Positions 27,505 to 36,438 are shown, numbered from the stretch's first letter. The stretch is DNA of 64,000 nucleotides from Paucihalobacter ruber (GCF_006494535.1 NZ_VHIQ01000006.1:186001-250000); one strand, 5' to 3'. The notes: generated by a model from the letters alone, not told the origin. Numbers and translations are program-made.

Positions 27505-28569
27505 ATGCCACACCAAAATAAACACTGCCTTAATTGTGGGTACCAACTGGAACCCGATCATAAATTTTGTCCTAATTGCGGACAAAAGTCAGAGGAACAG
27601 CTTACCATTAGTGTTTTGTTTTATAACACCATTTCTAATTATTTTTCGTTTGATGCCAGATTTTTAAAAAGCTTTTTCCCTCTTATTTTTAAACCGGGTT
27701 ATTTGCCCGCTAAATTTTTAGAGGGTAAGCGTTTGTTGTATTTGCATCCTGCTCAGATGTACTTGTTTATTTCGGTGATTTTTTTCTTTATTTTTTCGTT
27801 TAGTGTGAGAGAACAAATCCAAAGTGTAAACAAGGCTGTTAAAAGCGCTACCTATTTAGGTGAACAAGTTGAAAAAGGCAGATACGATTCTCTTCCGGCA
27901 ACTGAAATTAGTAAAACTTTAAAAGAAAGAAACGTTCCTGTGGCCATTCCTGAAAAAGATTTAAAGGAATTAGATTCTATATTAAACTCTAACAAAAATG
28001 CAAAAAATAAAACGCCTCAGGGTGACTTCACCAATATTAATGAGCGTAAAATAGACTCTATGTTAAAGTTAAATAAGTCTGATGCTGAGATTTATGCCTT
28101 TATGGGTATGAAACCTAATGATGGATTTATAAAAAAACGCATGTATAAGCAATTGCTTAAATTTTTTAAAAACAGAGATGGCGGTACCATTTTACAAACA
28201 TTTTACGATAGTATTCCTATTGTCTTATTCTTCTTGTTACCGCTTTTTGCTCTTATTTTAAAATTGCTGTATTTCAACAGAGGTCAGTACGCGCATCATC
28301 TGGTGTTTAGCTTTTATTATTTCTCTTTTGTCTTCGCCATTTTTAGTATTTACACCTTTTTAAATCTAAACTGGAATATTTGGGGATGGCTTAACAGTGT
28401 GCTTATCTGGTCGCTTTTTATCTATTTATTATTTGCTATGAAGCGTTTTTATGGACAAGGTAAATTACTAACATTCTTTAAATTTGGAGTGCTCATTTTT
28501 AGTTTTCTGTTGTTCATTGCGCCAATAACAGCAGCATTTTTGGCACTTTATGCACTGATGTTTTTTTAA
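27505..28569 (+). CDS. DUF3667 family membrane protein with zinc ribbon
   Basis: The 354-residue protein starts with a zinc ribbon (CLNCG and CPNCG, CxxC-x14-CxxC, residues 9-28). The DUF3667 region follows (YFSFDARFLKSFFPLIFKPGYLPAKFLEGKR, LHPAQMYLFISVIFFF). A soluble insert (about residues 105-225) then separates the first membrane helix from three or four C-terminal ones. Function unknown; the family is widespread in Bacteroidetes. A -7 box and a perfect palindrome lie upstream. It is convergent with uvrA. Confidence 0.88.
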   Translation: MPHQNKHCLNCGYQLEPDHKFCPNCGQKSEEQLTISVLFYNTISNYFSFDARFLKSFFPLIFKPGYLPAKFLEGKRLLYLHPAQMYLFISVIFFFIFSFSVREQIQSVNKAVKSATYLGEQVEKGRYDSLPATEISKTLKERNVPVAIPEKDLKELDSILNSNKNAKNKTPQGDFTNINERKIDSMLKLNKSDAEIYAFMGMKPNDGFIKKRMYKQLLKFFKNRDGGTILQTFYDSIPIVLFFLLPLFALILKLLYFNRGQYAHHLVFSFYYFSFVFAIFSIYTFLNLNWNIWGWLNSVLIWSLFIYLLFAMKRFYGQGKLLTFFKFGVLIFSFLLFIAPITAAFLALYALMFF

Positions 28570-28571
28570 AA

Positions 28572-31361
28572 CTAAAGTTTCGATTTTAAAAATGCTCCGG
28601 TAATTGAGGCCTGATTATTTACTATTTCTTCGGGTGTACCAACAGCGATGAGGTTACCACCGTTTTCACCACCTTCCGGTCCTAAATCAATGATATAATC
28701 GGCACATTTTATTAGGTCTAAATTGTGTTCAATTACTATGATGGAGTGACCTTTTTCCAACAATGCGTAAAACGATTTCAATAACTTTTGAATGTCGTGA
28801 AAATGAAGTCCTGTGGTAGGTTCATCAAAAATAAACAAGGTTTTGTCGGCCTGACTTCCTTTACCTAAAAATGATGCCAGTTTAATACGCTGTGCTTCAC
28901 CACCCGATAAGGTTGAAGAGCTTTGGCCTAAGGTTACATAGCCCAAACCAACATCTTGCAGTGGTTGCAACTTTTTAGTAATTTTTATTTCACCGTGTTT
29001 ATCAAAAAAGGCTATGGCTTCGTCAATGGTTAGATTTAAAATATTGCTAATGTCATGATTTTCATATTTAACCTCGAGAATTTCCTTTTTAAATCGTTTG
29101 CCGTTACAAGCCTCGCATAGCAAGTGCACATCGGCCATGAATTGCATTTCTATGGTGACTTCGCCTTCGCCTTTACAAGTGTCGCATCTGCCGCCATCTA
29201 CGTTAAAAGAAAAGTGTTTGGCTTGGTAATTTCTAATTTTACTCAGCTTTGTATTTGCAAATAAGCCTCTTATTTCGTCGTAAGCCTTGATATAGGTCAC
29301 CGGATTAGACCGTGATGAACGGCCAATTGGATTTTGATCAATAAATTCTATCTGATTAATTTTTTTAAAATCACCTTCTATAGCGGTGTGTTGGCCTGCC
29401 TTATCGCTAAATCCGGTGAGTAATTTTTGCAACCCGGGATACAATATTTTCTTAACTAAAGTAGTTTTGCCACTTCCTGAGACACCGGTAACCACTGTTA
29501 AACAATTAAGAGGAAACGTAACGTCAATATTTTTAAGATTGTGCTCTCTGGCACCTTTAATTTCGATGGCATACTTTGAAACACGGCGCTTAGCGGGAAC
29601 TTCTATTTGAAGCGTACCATTTAGATATTGTGCTGTCAGGGAATTTGATTGGATAATGGTTGCATAATCACCTTGTGCCACAACTTCGCCACCGAAGGTA
29701 CCCGCTTCGGGACCAATGTCTATAATTTCGTCGGCGGCTTTCATCATGTCTTCATCGTGTTCAACAACAATAACGGTGTTGCCCAAGTCTCGTAAATTTT
29801 TCAACACTTCTATAAGTCTGGCACCGTCTTTCGGGTGTAAACCAATACTGGGTTCGTCTAAAATATACATAGATCCTACCAAACTGCTTCCCAGCGATGT
29901 GGCAAGATTAATACGCTGACTCTCGCCACCCGATAGTGTGTTTGAACGACGGTTTAAGGTGAGGTATTCAAGCCCTACATCGCGCAAAAATTGTAATCTG
30001 TTTTTGATTTCAATGAGCAAACGCTTGGCTATTTTGGCGTCGTGTTCGTTTAAATCAAGTTCTTCAAAGTATTGCTGAACTTGTTTAATGGGCATCTCTA
30101 CCAGTTGAGAAATGTTTTTGTCGCCTACTTTCACATAATTAGCCTCCATTCTCAATCTGGTACCATTGCAAACCTTGCATTTGGTTTTACCACGATAGCG
30201 AGACAGCATTACCCGATTCTGAATTTTATAGGCTTTTGACTCAAGTTCAGCAAAAAAGCTGTTAAGGCCTTCAAAATAGTGATTGCCGTCCCAAAGCAAT
30301 TGCTTTTGGGCATCGCTCAATTGAAAAACAGGTTTATGAATTGGAAAGTCGAACTTATGCGAATTATTTACAAGCTGATCTCTGTACCAGCTCATACTTT
30401 CGCCACGCCAAGGGAAAATGGCATTTTCATAAACCGAAAGCGCCGTATTAGGAAACACCAGGTCATCATCAATACCGATAACATCGCCGTAACCTTCGCA
30501 ATTGCTACAAGCGCCATAGGGATTATTAAAACTGAAAAGATGTACATTGGGTTCCAGAAATGCAACGCCGTTTTCTTCAAATCGGTTATTGAAAAGGGTA
30601 GAAGTAACGTTATTACCTAAATGTTCAATCATGCAGTTACCTTTACCTTCAAAAAATGCTGTTTCAATAGCATCGGCTAAACGATTGTAAAAATCTTCAT
30701 CTGTTCTTACTACAATTCTGTCTACAACAAGGTTAATTTTGGATTTGGAATGGATTTTGGAATCAAATTGTTCAATTCTTAAAACCTCGTTGTTAATTTG
30801 AATACGGGCGTAGCCTTGTTGCTGAAGTACAGATAGCTTGTCTTCCATATTTCTACCTTCCTCCAAAACAATTGGTGCCAGCAAGAGCAGTTTTTCGCCT
30901 TCGTTGAATGATTTTACATGGCTGATAACATCCGAAACGGTGTGTTTTTTAATAAGCTCGCCGGTAGTAGGAGAGTAGGTTTTTCCAATTCTGGCAAAAA
31001 GCAGTTTTAAATAGTCGTAAATTTCGGTAGTGGTACCAACGGTAGAACGCGGATTGGTTGAATTAACTTTTTGTTCAATCGCAATGGCAGGGGCAATGCC
31101 TTTAATATAATCTACTTTGGGCTTGTCTAATCTGCCCAAAAACTGTCTCGCATAACTCGATAGACTTTCAACGTAACGCCTTTGTCCTTCAGCATAAAGG
31201 GTGTCAAACGCCAGACTTGATTTACCCGAACCTGAAAGTCCGGTAATGACTACCAGTTTATGACGCGGAATTACAACATCAATATGCTTTAGATTGTGAA
31301 GTGCTGCACCTTTGATAATTATAAAATTCTTAGGATTAACCGCTAGGTTGGTAGTTGTCAT
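28572..31361 (-). CDS. uvrA: Excinuclease ABC subunit A
   Basis: UvrA is the damage-recognition ATPase of nucleotide excision repair and works as a dimer with UvrB. The 929-residue sequence has two ABC modules: Walker A GLSGSGKSSLAFDTLYAEGQ and GVSGSGKTTLVKK, signature LSGGESQRI and LSGGEAQRIKLA, and Walker B YILDEPSIGLHP and FIFDEPTTGLH. The zinc modules CSNCEGYG, CKVCNGTR and CDTCKGEG...CEACNGKRF are present. The length is normal for UvrA. It is divergent from the sigma-factor gene with a 219-nt spacer. No SOS-box was recognised. Confidence 0.97.
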   Translation of the reverse strand: MTTTNLAVNPKNFIIIKGAALHNLKHIDVVIPRHKLVVITGLSGSGKSSLAFDTLYAEGQRRYVESLSSYARQFLGRLDKPKVDYIKGIAPAIAIEQKVNSTNPRSTVGTTTEIYDYLKLLFARIGKTYSPTTGELIKKHTVSDVISHVKSFNEGEKLLLLAPIVLEEGRNMEDKLSVLQQQGYARIQINNEVLRIEQFDSKIHSKSKINLVVDRIVVRTDEDFYNRLADAIETAFFEGKGNCMIEHLGNNVTSTLFNNRFEENGVAFLEPNVHLFSFNNPYGACSNCEGYGDVIGIDDDLVFPNTALSVYENAIFPWRGESMSWYRDQLVNNSHKFDFPIHKPVFQLSDAQKQLLWDGNHYFEGLNSFFAELESKAYKIQNRVMLSRYRGKTKCKVCNGTRLRMEANYVKVGDKNISQLVEMPIKQVQQYFEELDLNEHDAKIAKRLLIEIKNRLQFLRDVGLEYLTLNRRSNTLSGGESQRINLATSLGSSLVGSMYILDEPSIGLHPKDGARLIEVLKNLRDLGNTVIVVEHDEDMMKAADEIIDIGPEAGTFGGEVVAQGDYATIIQSNSLTAQYLNGTLQIEVPAKRRVSKYAIEIKGAREHNLKNIDVTFPLNCLTVVTGVSGSGKTTLVKKILYPGLQKLLTGFSDKAGQHTAIEGDFKKINQIEFIDQNPIGRSSRSNPVTYIKAYDEIRGLFANTKLSKIRNYQAKHFSFNVDGGRCDTCKGEGEVTIEMQFMADVHLLCEACNGKRFKKEILEVKYENHDISNILNLTIDEAIAFFDKHGEIKITKKLQPLQDVGLGYVTLGQSSSTLSGGEAQRIKLASFLGKGSQADKTLFIFDEPTTGLHFHDIQKLLKSFYALLEKGHSIIVIEHNLDLIKCADYIIDLGPEGGENGGNLIAVGTPEEIVNNQASITGAFLKSKL

Positions 31362-31458
31362 AGTAATTTTTCAGTCAATTTTTGCAAAGATACAATAAGT
31401 ATTTCATGGTTAAAACCTGATTACTGAGCAATTTAAATGTTAAATTTTTAACCGATTT

Positions 31459-31491
31459 TTTGGATATACGAAAAATTAGTTGTTATATTTG
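31459..31491 (+). promoter_or_regulatory. Promoter of the ECF sigma-factor gene
   Basis: TTTG at 31459-31462, a 21-nt spacer and TATATTTG at 31484-31491 match the Bacteroidetes primary promoter. The expected start is near 31498, giving a leader of about 80 nt that includes the hairpin at 31530-31582. Confidence 0.65.
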
Positions 31492-31529
31492 GGCATTAAT
31501 CTTTAAAAACCGAGTGCCTATTTTATAGA

Positions 31530-31582
31530 ATTACTTTAAACTATTAACCCCAAGCAAAGCACTGTTTTGCTCTTAAAGTAAT
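31530..31582 (+). promoter_or_regulatory. Nested leader hairpin that covers the sigma-factor start codon
   Basis: ATTACTTTAA (31530-31539) pairs perfectly with TTAAAGTAAT (31573-31582), whose last two bases are the A and T of the ATG at 31581. Inside, AGCAAA (31553-31558) pairs with TTTGCT (31566-31571). In the RNA this would hide the first start codon and the bases before it. A second in-frame ATG at 31587 lies just outside. This is a candidate translational switch such as an RNA thermometer. Confidence 0.45.
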
Positions 31583-32171
31583 GATTATGAAACAGGAACT
31601 TCAAACCGACTCGGTATTAGTGCGTAATTACGTCGATGGTGATGAAAAAGCACTTTCCACATTAGTTTACCGACATAAACAGAAAATTTACAGTTTTATT
31701 TACTCTAAAGTTTTAGATAGAGATGTAACCGAAGATATTTTTCAAGACACCTTTATTAAGGTAATTAGAACCATAAAACTTGGTAAGTATAACGAAGAAG
31801 GTAAGTTTTTACCGTGGGTAATGCGAATTGCTCATAATTTGGTCATAGATTATTTCAGAAAGAATAACCGCATGCCTAAGTTTGATAATTCGGGTGATTT
31901 TAATATTTTTTCAGTCATTAGCGATTCCAGTCTTAATGTTGAAAAGCAATTAATAAAAGACCAAATTGACAACGACCTACAAAAAATAATTTTAGAGTTG
32001 CCTGACGACCAGCGAGATGTTTTAGTGATGCGTATCTACAAAGATATGAGCTTTAAAGAAATAGCCGAATGCACAGGAGTAAGTATCAATACAGCATTGG
32101 GTAGAATGCGCTACGCCTTGATCAATCTTAGAAAGTTAGTTGAACAAAAAAACATTATTTTAACAAACTAA
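31581..32171 (+). CDS. ECF-type RNA polymerase sigma factor (sigma-70 family)
   Basis: The 196-residue protein has sigma region 2 (about residues 25-95: RHKQKIYSFIYSKVLDRDVTEDIFQDTFIKV, then FLPWVMRIAHNLVIDYFRKNN) and region 4 (about 130-185: LPDDQRDVLVMRIYKDMSFKEIAECTGVSINTALGRMRYALINL), the latter a complete helix-turn-helix. It lacks region 1 and the long region 3, so it is group 4. No anti-sigma gene follows; instead a 47-residue ORF lies downstream. The leader contains a hairpin over the start codon. The ATG at 31587 (MKQELQ) is an alternative start. The regulon is unknown. Confidence 0.92.
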   Translation: MIMKQELQTDSVLVRNYVDGDEKALSTLVYRHKQKIYSFIYSKVLDRDVTEDIFQDTFIKVIRTIKLGKYNEEGKFLPWVMRIAHNLVIDYFRKNNRMPKFDNSGDFNIFSVISDSSLNVEKQLIKDQIDNDLQKIILELPDDQRDVLVMRIYKDMSFKEIAECTGVSINTALGRMRYALINLRKLVEQKNIILTN

Positions 32172-32231
32172 CATACTAAACAAAATATTGCTACGTTTTA
32201 GCTATACAGTAACCCTAAAATAGCTAATAAC

Positions 32232-32375
32232 ATGGCAAAACTTTACACTCAAGAATCCCCTAAACAAAAAAACCTGCAACCCAAGAAAGAAAGCATAGAT
32301 TTCATTCTTAATTATTCAAAAGCTTTAAGTGTTATAAATTGTAAAGACAAGAAGTTTGAGCTACTTCTTAATTAA
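32232..32375 (+). CDS. 47-residue protein downstream of the sigma factor, unknown
   Basis: The ORF starts MAKLYTQESPKQKNLQPKKE and ends NCKDKKFELLLN. It lies 60 nt after the sigma-factor stop on the same strand, before a strong terminator, so both are likely co-transcribed. It has a basic, disordered N-terminal half and a short hydrophobic/helical second half (IDFILNYSKALSVI). There is no membrane helix, so it is not a classical anti-sigma factor. Its steady codon use and position make it a plausible small protein. Confidence 0.55.
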   Translation: MAKLYTQESPKQKNLQPKKESIDFILNYSKALSVINCKDKKFELLLN

Positions 32376-32378
32376 TTG

Positions 32379-32405
32379 AAAAACCGCCACATCGGCGGTT
32401 TTTTA
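32379..32405. terminator. Bidirectional terminator between sigma operon and nth
   Basis: AAAAACCGCC and GGCGGTTTTT form a perfect 10-bp stem around an ACATC loop, with T runs on both strands. It serves the plus-strand sigma unit and the convergent nth gene, whose stop codon it overlaps. Confidence 0.88.
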
Positions 32406-33062
32406 CTTCTTTTTCTTTTTAAAATAATCATCCAACACTGTTTTTCTACCAATAGTTTTGGTAATTACATCTTTTTCCAAATCCCAACCTCGTGCTGGAG
32501 AATATTCTCTACCATACCAAATTATTTGAAGGTGTAAATCATTCCACAGTTCTTCAGGAAATAAACGTTTGGCATCTTTTTCGGTTTGTACTACGTTTTT
32601 GCCATTGCTAAAATTCCAACGATACATGAGTCGGTGAATGTGGGTATCTACCGGAAACGCGGGTATACCAAATGCCTGTGATAAAACAACGGCGGCGGTT
32701 TTATGCCCAACAGCGGGTAAGGCTTCCAGAGCCTCATAGGTTTGCGGCACTTTTCCCTCGTATTTGTCAATGAGTATTTTTGATAGTCCGTAAATACCTT
32801 TACTTTTCATGGGCGATAAGCCTACGGGTTTGATAATCTCTCTTATTTCTTCTACGCTTAGTTTTATCATGTCGTACGGATTATTGGCACGCTCAAATAA
32901 TAAGGGTGTAATTTGATTCACGCGCACGTCGGTACTTTGAGCCGAAAGCAATACGGCTATCAACAAGGTATATGGATCTTGATGGTCTAACGGAATTGGG
33001 ATTTTTGGATATAAGTCATTTAACGTATTTATAACAAATTCAACCTTTTCTTGCTTGGTCAT
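32403..33062 (-). CDS. nth: Endonuclease III-like DNA glycosylase lacking the iron-sulfur cluster
   Basis: The 219-residue protein is a HhH-GPD base-excision glycosylase for oxidised pyrimidines. LLIAVLLSAQSTDVRVNQITP, the helix-hairpin-helix LEALPAVGHKTAAVVL with the catalytic Lys121, and PVDTHIHR with the catalytic Asp139 are intact. In place of the usual C-terminal C-x6-C-x2-C-x5-C cluster loop the sequence reads YSPARGWDLEKDVITKTIGRK, and the whole protein contains no cysteine. It ends in a lysine run. The glycosylase activity is probably kept. The gene is divergent from bcp. Confidence 0.9.
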   Translation of the reverse strand: MTKQEKVEFVINTLNDLYPKIPIPLDHQDPYTLLIAVLLSAQSTDVRVNQITPLLFERANNPYDMIKLSVEEIREIIKPVGLSPMKSKGIYGLSKILIDKYEGKVPQTYEALEALPAVGHKTAAVVLSQAFGIPAFPVDTHIHRLMYRWNFSNGKNVVQTEKDAKRLFPEELWNDLHLQIIWYGREYSPARGWDLEKDVITKTIGRKTVLDDYFKKKKK

Positions 33063-33099
33063 ATATCGTAATTTTACAAAAAACCAAAGTTAAAGAATT

Positions 33100-33549
33100 A
33101 TGACCAATTTAAAAGCAGGAGATGCAGCGCCAAATTTTAGCGCTGCCAACCAAGATGGTAAAACAGTTAGTTTAAGCGATTTTAATGGTAAAAAACTGGT
33201 GCTGTTTTTTTACCCTAAAGCTAGTACACCAGGATGTACCGCCGAAGCATGCAACCTAAGTGATAATTACCAGCAATTTGTAGCCAAAGGTTATGAAGTT
33301 TTAGGCGTAAGTGCCGATAGCCAGAAAAGACAAGCGTCTTTTAAGGAAAAATACGGTTTTCCGTATGATTTACTAGCCGATGAAGACTTGAGTGTGATTA
33401 AAGCCTTTGGTGTTTGGGGGCCCAAAAAATTTATGGGTAAAGAATACGACGGTATCCACAGAACTACCTTTATTATTGGTGAAGACGGAAATATTCTCGA
33501 GGTAATTGATAAAGTAAAAACCAAAGAACATGCTTCTCAGATATTATAA
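33100..33549 (+). CDS. bcp: Thioredoxin-dependent thiol peroxidase (BCP/PrxQ)
   Basis: The 149-residue peroxiredoxin reduces hydrogen peroxide and organic peroxides with thioredoxin. ASTPGCTAEACNLSDNY holds the peroxidatic cysteine and, five residues later, the resolving cysteine typical of the PrxQ class. The end KVKTKEHASQIL is also typical. It is cytoplasmic and monomeric by family. A terminator follows at 33568-33601, so it is probably monocistronic; it is divergent from nth with 37 nt between the starts. Confidence 0.95.
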   Translation: MTNLKAGDAAPNFSAANQDGKTVSLSDFNGKKLVLFFYPKASTPGCTAEACNLSDNYQQFVAKGYEVLGVSADSQKRQASFKEKYGFPYDLLADEDLSVIKAFGVWGPKKFMGKEYDGIHRTTFIIGEDGNILEVIDKVKTKEHASQIL

Positions 33550-33567
33550 AGAAAAGTTGGACAAAAC

Positions 33568-33601
33568 GAAAAACGAGGATTTTAAAAGATCCTCGTTTTT
33601 C
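33568..33601 (+). terminator. Intrinsic terminator of bcp
   Basis: AAACGAGGAT and ATCCTCGTTT form a perfect 10-bp stem with an 8-nt loop followed by T residues. The A-rich lead-in could let it also stop the convergent gene that ends at 33623. Confidence 0.85.
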
Positions 33602-33622
33602 TATTTATAGTAATTAGGGTTG

Positions 33623-35092
33623 TTAATGCATCACTTCTTCAGCCTCATAACCAAATAGTGATTTTTCTTTGATGAGGTTGGCTACTACCTTAGGCAGCAT
33701 TTCTTCCCAACCTTGTTGTCCTTCATTGATCATTTTAAGGACTTCTCTGGAGAATACCTTTAAATTTTTCTCGTCAAATTCGGTGATGTCTACTACTTTT
33801 CCGTTGTATTTAAAGAACTTGTACAACTCTTTCATTCGCGGATGTACCTTCAGGTTTTCGCTGTTGGTAATACTGCCATCGTCATTTAACATCGGATACA
33901 GATACACGCGTAAATCCTTGTAAAATAACTTACCAAAAGCTTCTAAAATACCTCCGCTTAAGTGACGGTAGTATTTTTCGTCGAATATATCAACCAAATT
34001 GTTGACGCCCATGGTCAAGCCCATGCGCTCTTTGGTGTATTGCGAAAAGTATTCAACTAATTTATAATATTCTTGAAAGTTTGATATCAGTACTGTTTGC
34101 CCTAAAGAACAGAGTAGTCTAGCCCGATCCATAAAATCTTGCTCGTCAATTTCACCCTCGGCGCGAAGGTTAGACAAGGTTATTTCAAATACCACTTGGG
34201 TTCGTGCCTTATCTACTTTATTTTCTTTGATAAACATGTCGTAACTTTTTTCGAACATGTCTACGTTAACTTTAGTTACCGGTCTAAAACTACCGCGTAA
34301 GGCCAAAATATTTTTTTTGTACAGCACAGCTGCAGGAAGTACATTATTGCCATCGGGGGCAAACATTACCGCATCGGTCATACCATTTTTAACCAATTGC
34401 AAACTCATTAAACGGTTGTCGATATCGGTAAATGCCGGACCTGTAAAATTAATAGTATCAATTTCTAACTGGTCTTTATCGAGATGATCGTATAAATATC
34501 TCAACAGTTTGCGCGGCTGATTGTGTTTATAAAAAGCACCGTAAATAAGGTTGGTTCCCAAAGTGCCTAATGTTTCTTGCTGCAATCTGGCATCGTTTTC
34601 TTTAAACCTGATGTGCAGTACAATTTCGTTGTAGGGCTGATTTGGCTCCAATTGGTATTTAATACCTACCCAGCCATGTCCCTTAAATTTCTTGGCAAAG
34701 TCTATGGTAGCAACAGTATTTGCATAAGAAAAGAAGATTCTATTGGGATTTTCGCTGCGGTCAATGCGCTCTTCAATAAGTTTAATTTCATGGTTAAGCA
34801 TTTTTCGCAACCGGGCTTCGGTAACGTAACGTCTGTCTGCTTCAACGCCGTAAATAGCGTCACTAAAAGACTTATCATAAGCCGACATGGCTTTTGCTAT
34901 GGTTCCTGAAGCACCACCAGCTCTAAAAAATTGTCTAACCGTCTCTTGTCCTGCACCAATTTCGGAAAATGTTCCGTAGATATTCTTGTTAAGATTAATA
35001 CGGAGTGCCTTGTCTTTAATTGAAGGAATGGTTTCAATTAAAGTATCACCTTTGATGATGATTTCTGTTGATGAATCTCTCTTTTCTACCAT
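33623..35092 (-). CDS. Large conserved Bacteroidetes protein of unknown function
   Basis: The 489-residue cytoplasmic protein has no signal peptide or membrane segment. It has striking conserved-looking blocks: INLNKNIYGTFSEIGAGQETVRQFFRAGGASGTIAKAMSAYDK, EADRRYVTEARLRKML and LRGSFRPVTKVNVDMFEKSY. I recall homologues in flavobacteria under unreliable names (for example nicotinate-nucleotide adenylyltransferase), but no HxGH nucleotidyltransferase motif is seen here. GTFSEIGAGQE and GGASGTIAKAMS suggest a ligand-binding core. The gene is divergent from the MBL hydrolase gene. Confidence 0.8.
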   Translation of the reverse strand: MVEKRDSSTEIIIKGDTLIETIPSIKDKALRINLNKNIYGTFSEIGAGQETVRQFFRAGGASGTIAKAMSAYDKSFSDAIYGVEADRRYVTEARLRKMLNHEIKLIEERIDRSENPNRIFFSYANTVATIDFAKKFKGHGWVGIKYQLEPNQPYNEIVLHIRFKENDARLQQETLGTLGTNLIYGAFYKHNQPRKLLRYLYDHLDKDQLEIDTINFTGPAFTDIDNRLMSLQLVKNGMTDAVMFAPDGNNVLPAAVLYKKNILALRGSFRPVTKVNVDMFEKSYDMFIKENKVDKARTQVVFEITLSNLRAEGEIDEQDFMDRARLLCSLGQTVLISNFQEYYKLVEYFSQYTKERMGLTMGVNNLVDIFDEKYYRHLSGGILEAFGKLFYKDLRVYLYPMLNDDGSITNSENLKVHPRMKELYKFFKYNGKVVDITEFDEKNLKVFSREVLKMINEGQQGWEEMLPKVVANLIKEKSLFGYEAEEVMH

Positions 35093-35160
35093 GTTGCAAA
35101 GATATCAAATAAACGACGCATTCAAAATTTAAACCTTATTTTTGCACAAAGTTAACAGCA

Positions 35161-35925
35161 TTGAAAGTAACATTTTTAGGTACCGGAACATCACAAGGTA
35201 TTCCCGTTATTGGAAGTACACATCCGGTTTGTTTAAGCAAGAATCCAAAAGATAAAAGATTACGCGTATCGGTGCTGGTAGAATGGGACAATTTTGCCTA
35301 TGTGGTAGATTGCGGACCTGATTTTAGACAACAAATGCTCAATTGTGGCTGCACTAAAATTGACGGTATTGTATTTACCCATGAACACGCCGACCATACC
35401 GCGGGACTGGACGATATCAGACCTTTTAATTACAGGCAGGGACCATTGCCAATATATGCACATGAACGTGTTTTTCAACAGTTAGAACAACGGTTTGACT
35501 ATATTTTTGAAACCGTTAACAGATATCCCGGTGCGCCTGCGGTCATTAAGAATACAATAAAAAACAATGTCCCATTTAGTTTGGGAAATATTGATGTGAC
35601 ACCTGTTAATGGTATGCACTATTCTATGCAAGTCTTTGGTTTTAGGTTTAAAGATTTTGCTTATTTAACCGATATGAAAACAGTAGAACCGGAAGAAATT
35701 GCTAAAATTAAAAACATAAAAGTTTTGGTTATTAATGCTTTAAGAGAAGAACCGCATATGTCTCATTTTAATTTGGAAGAAGCACTGGCATTTATAAAGC
35801 AGGTAAACCCCCAACGCGCATATTTAACCCATATAAGTCATTTATTAGGTTTTCACGATGAGGTACAACAACGCCTGCCCGAAAACATTTATCTGGCATA
35901 CGATAACCTTCAAATCACGATATAA
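35161..35925 (+). CDS. MBL-fold metallohydrolase (PhnP-like)
   Basis: The 254-residue protein starts MKVTFLGTGTSQGIPVIG with a TTG codon; no ATG is available near this conserved start. The metal motif HEHADHTAGLDDIRPF (HxHxDH) and the later DMKTVEPEE and LTHISH are typical of the PhnP/RNase Z-like phosphodiesterase group. The substrate is probably a cyclic phosphodiester but is not known. A TATTTTTG box at 35137-35144 leaves only a very short leader. The next gene follows after 9 nt. Confidence 0.88.
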   Translation: MKVTFLGTGTSQGIPVIGSTHPVCLSKNPKDKRLRVSVLVEWDNFAYVVDCGPDFRQQMLNCGCTKIDGIVFTHEHADHTAGLDDIRPFNYRQGPLPIYAHERVFQQLEQRFDYIFETVNRYPGAPAVIKNTIKNNVPFSLGNIDVTPVNGMHYSMQVFGFRFKDFAYLTDMKTVEPEEIAKIKNIKVLVINALREEPHMSHFNLEEALAFIKQVNPQRAYLTHISHLLGFHDEVQQRLPENIYLAYDNLQITI

Positions 35926-35934
35926 CATTACATT

Positions 35935-36438
35935 ATGAAAAGTAGAATTTTTATGTATCTGTTTATTTTTTCCTTGTTGCTGATTGTCTTTCAGTACATG
36001 AATTCAAAAAATATATTAGACAGTTATGAAGCTAAGATCAACAAACAACAAACAAAAATTGAAATCTTGTCTGATTCGGTGCAAAGCCTATATGATAAAA
36101 ACTACGATTTAACCTTGTTTAAGATTACCAATAACGGTGATGCCCAAAATTATTACTACGATACGGGAATTGAACTCGATAAAATAGAAGATTTGGTAAC
36201 CGATGCCTTATACAGTACCAATACTTACGAAGGCGAAGAACATCCGTACATCCCGTATTTATCTACTACCGATAATAAAATGATGATCAATCAGATACGT
36301 GTGGTCAATCACAAATGGGTACTGGCCAATTTTACCGATGGGAAGTTTTGGGGCGAATTGTTCTTAAACTATCAAATAGATGGCGTAGCCGTTAGCTTTG
36401 AATTAAAAGATTACATTTTGTATACTGGTGCTTTCTAA
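35935..36438 (+). CDS. Membrane-anchored protein of unknown function
   Basis: The 167-residue protein has one N-terminal hydrophobic helix (FMYLFIFSLLLIVFQYM), a short coiled-coil segment (about residues 28-53) and a soluble domain (residues 55-167) with several tyrosine- and acid-rich stretches. It probably faces the periplasm. It is 9 nt downstream of the MBL hydrolase gene and its end overlaps the end of the convergent esterase gene by 4 nt. Family not recognised. Confidence 0.72.
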   Translation: MKSRIFMYLFIFSLLLIVFQYMNSKNILDSYEAKINKQQTKIEILSDSVQSLYDKNYDLTLFKITNNGDAQNYYYDTGIELDKIEDLVTDALYSTNTYEGEEHPYIPYLSTTDNKMMINQIRVVNHKWVLANFTDGKFWGELFLNYQIDGVAVSFELKDYILYTGAF

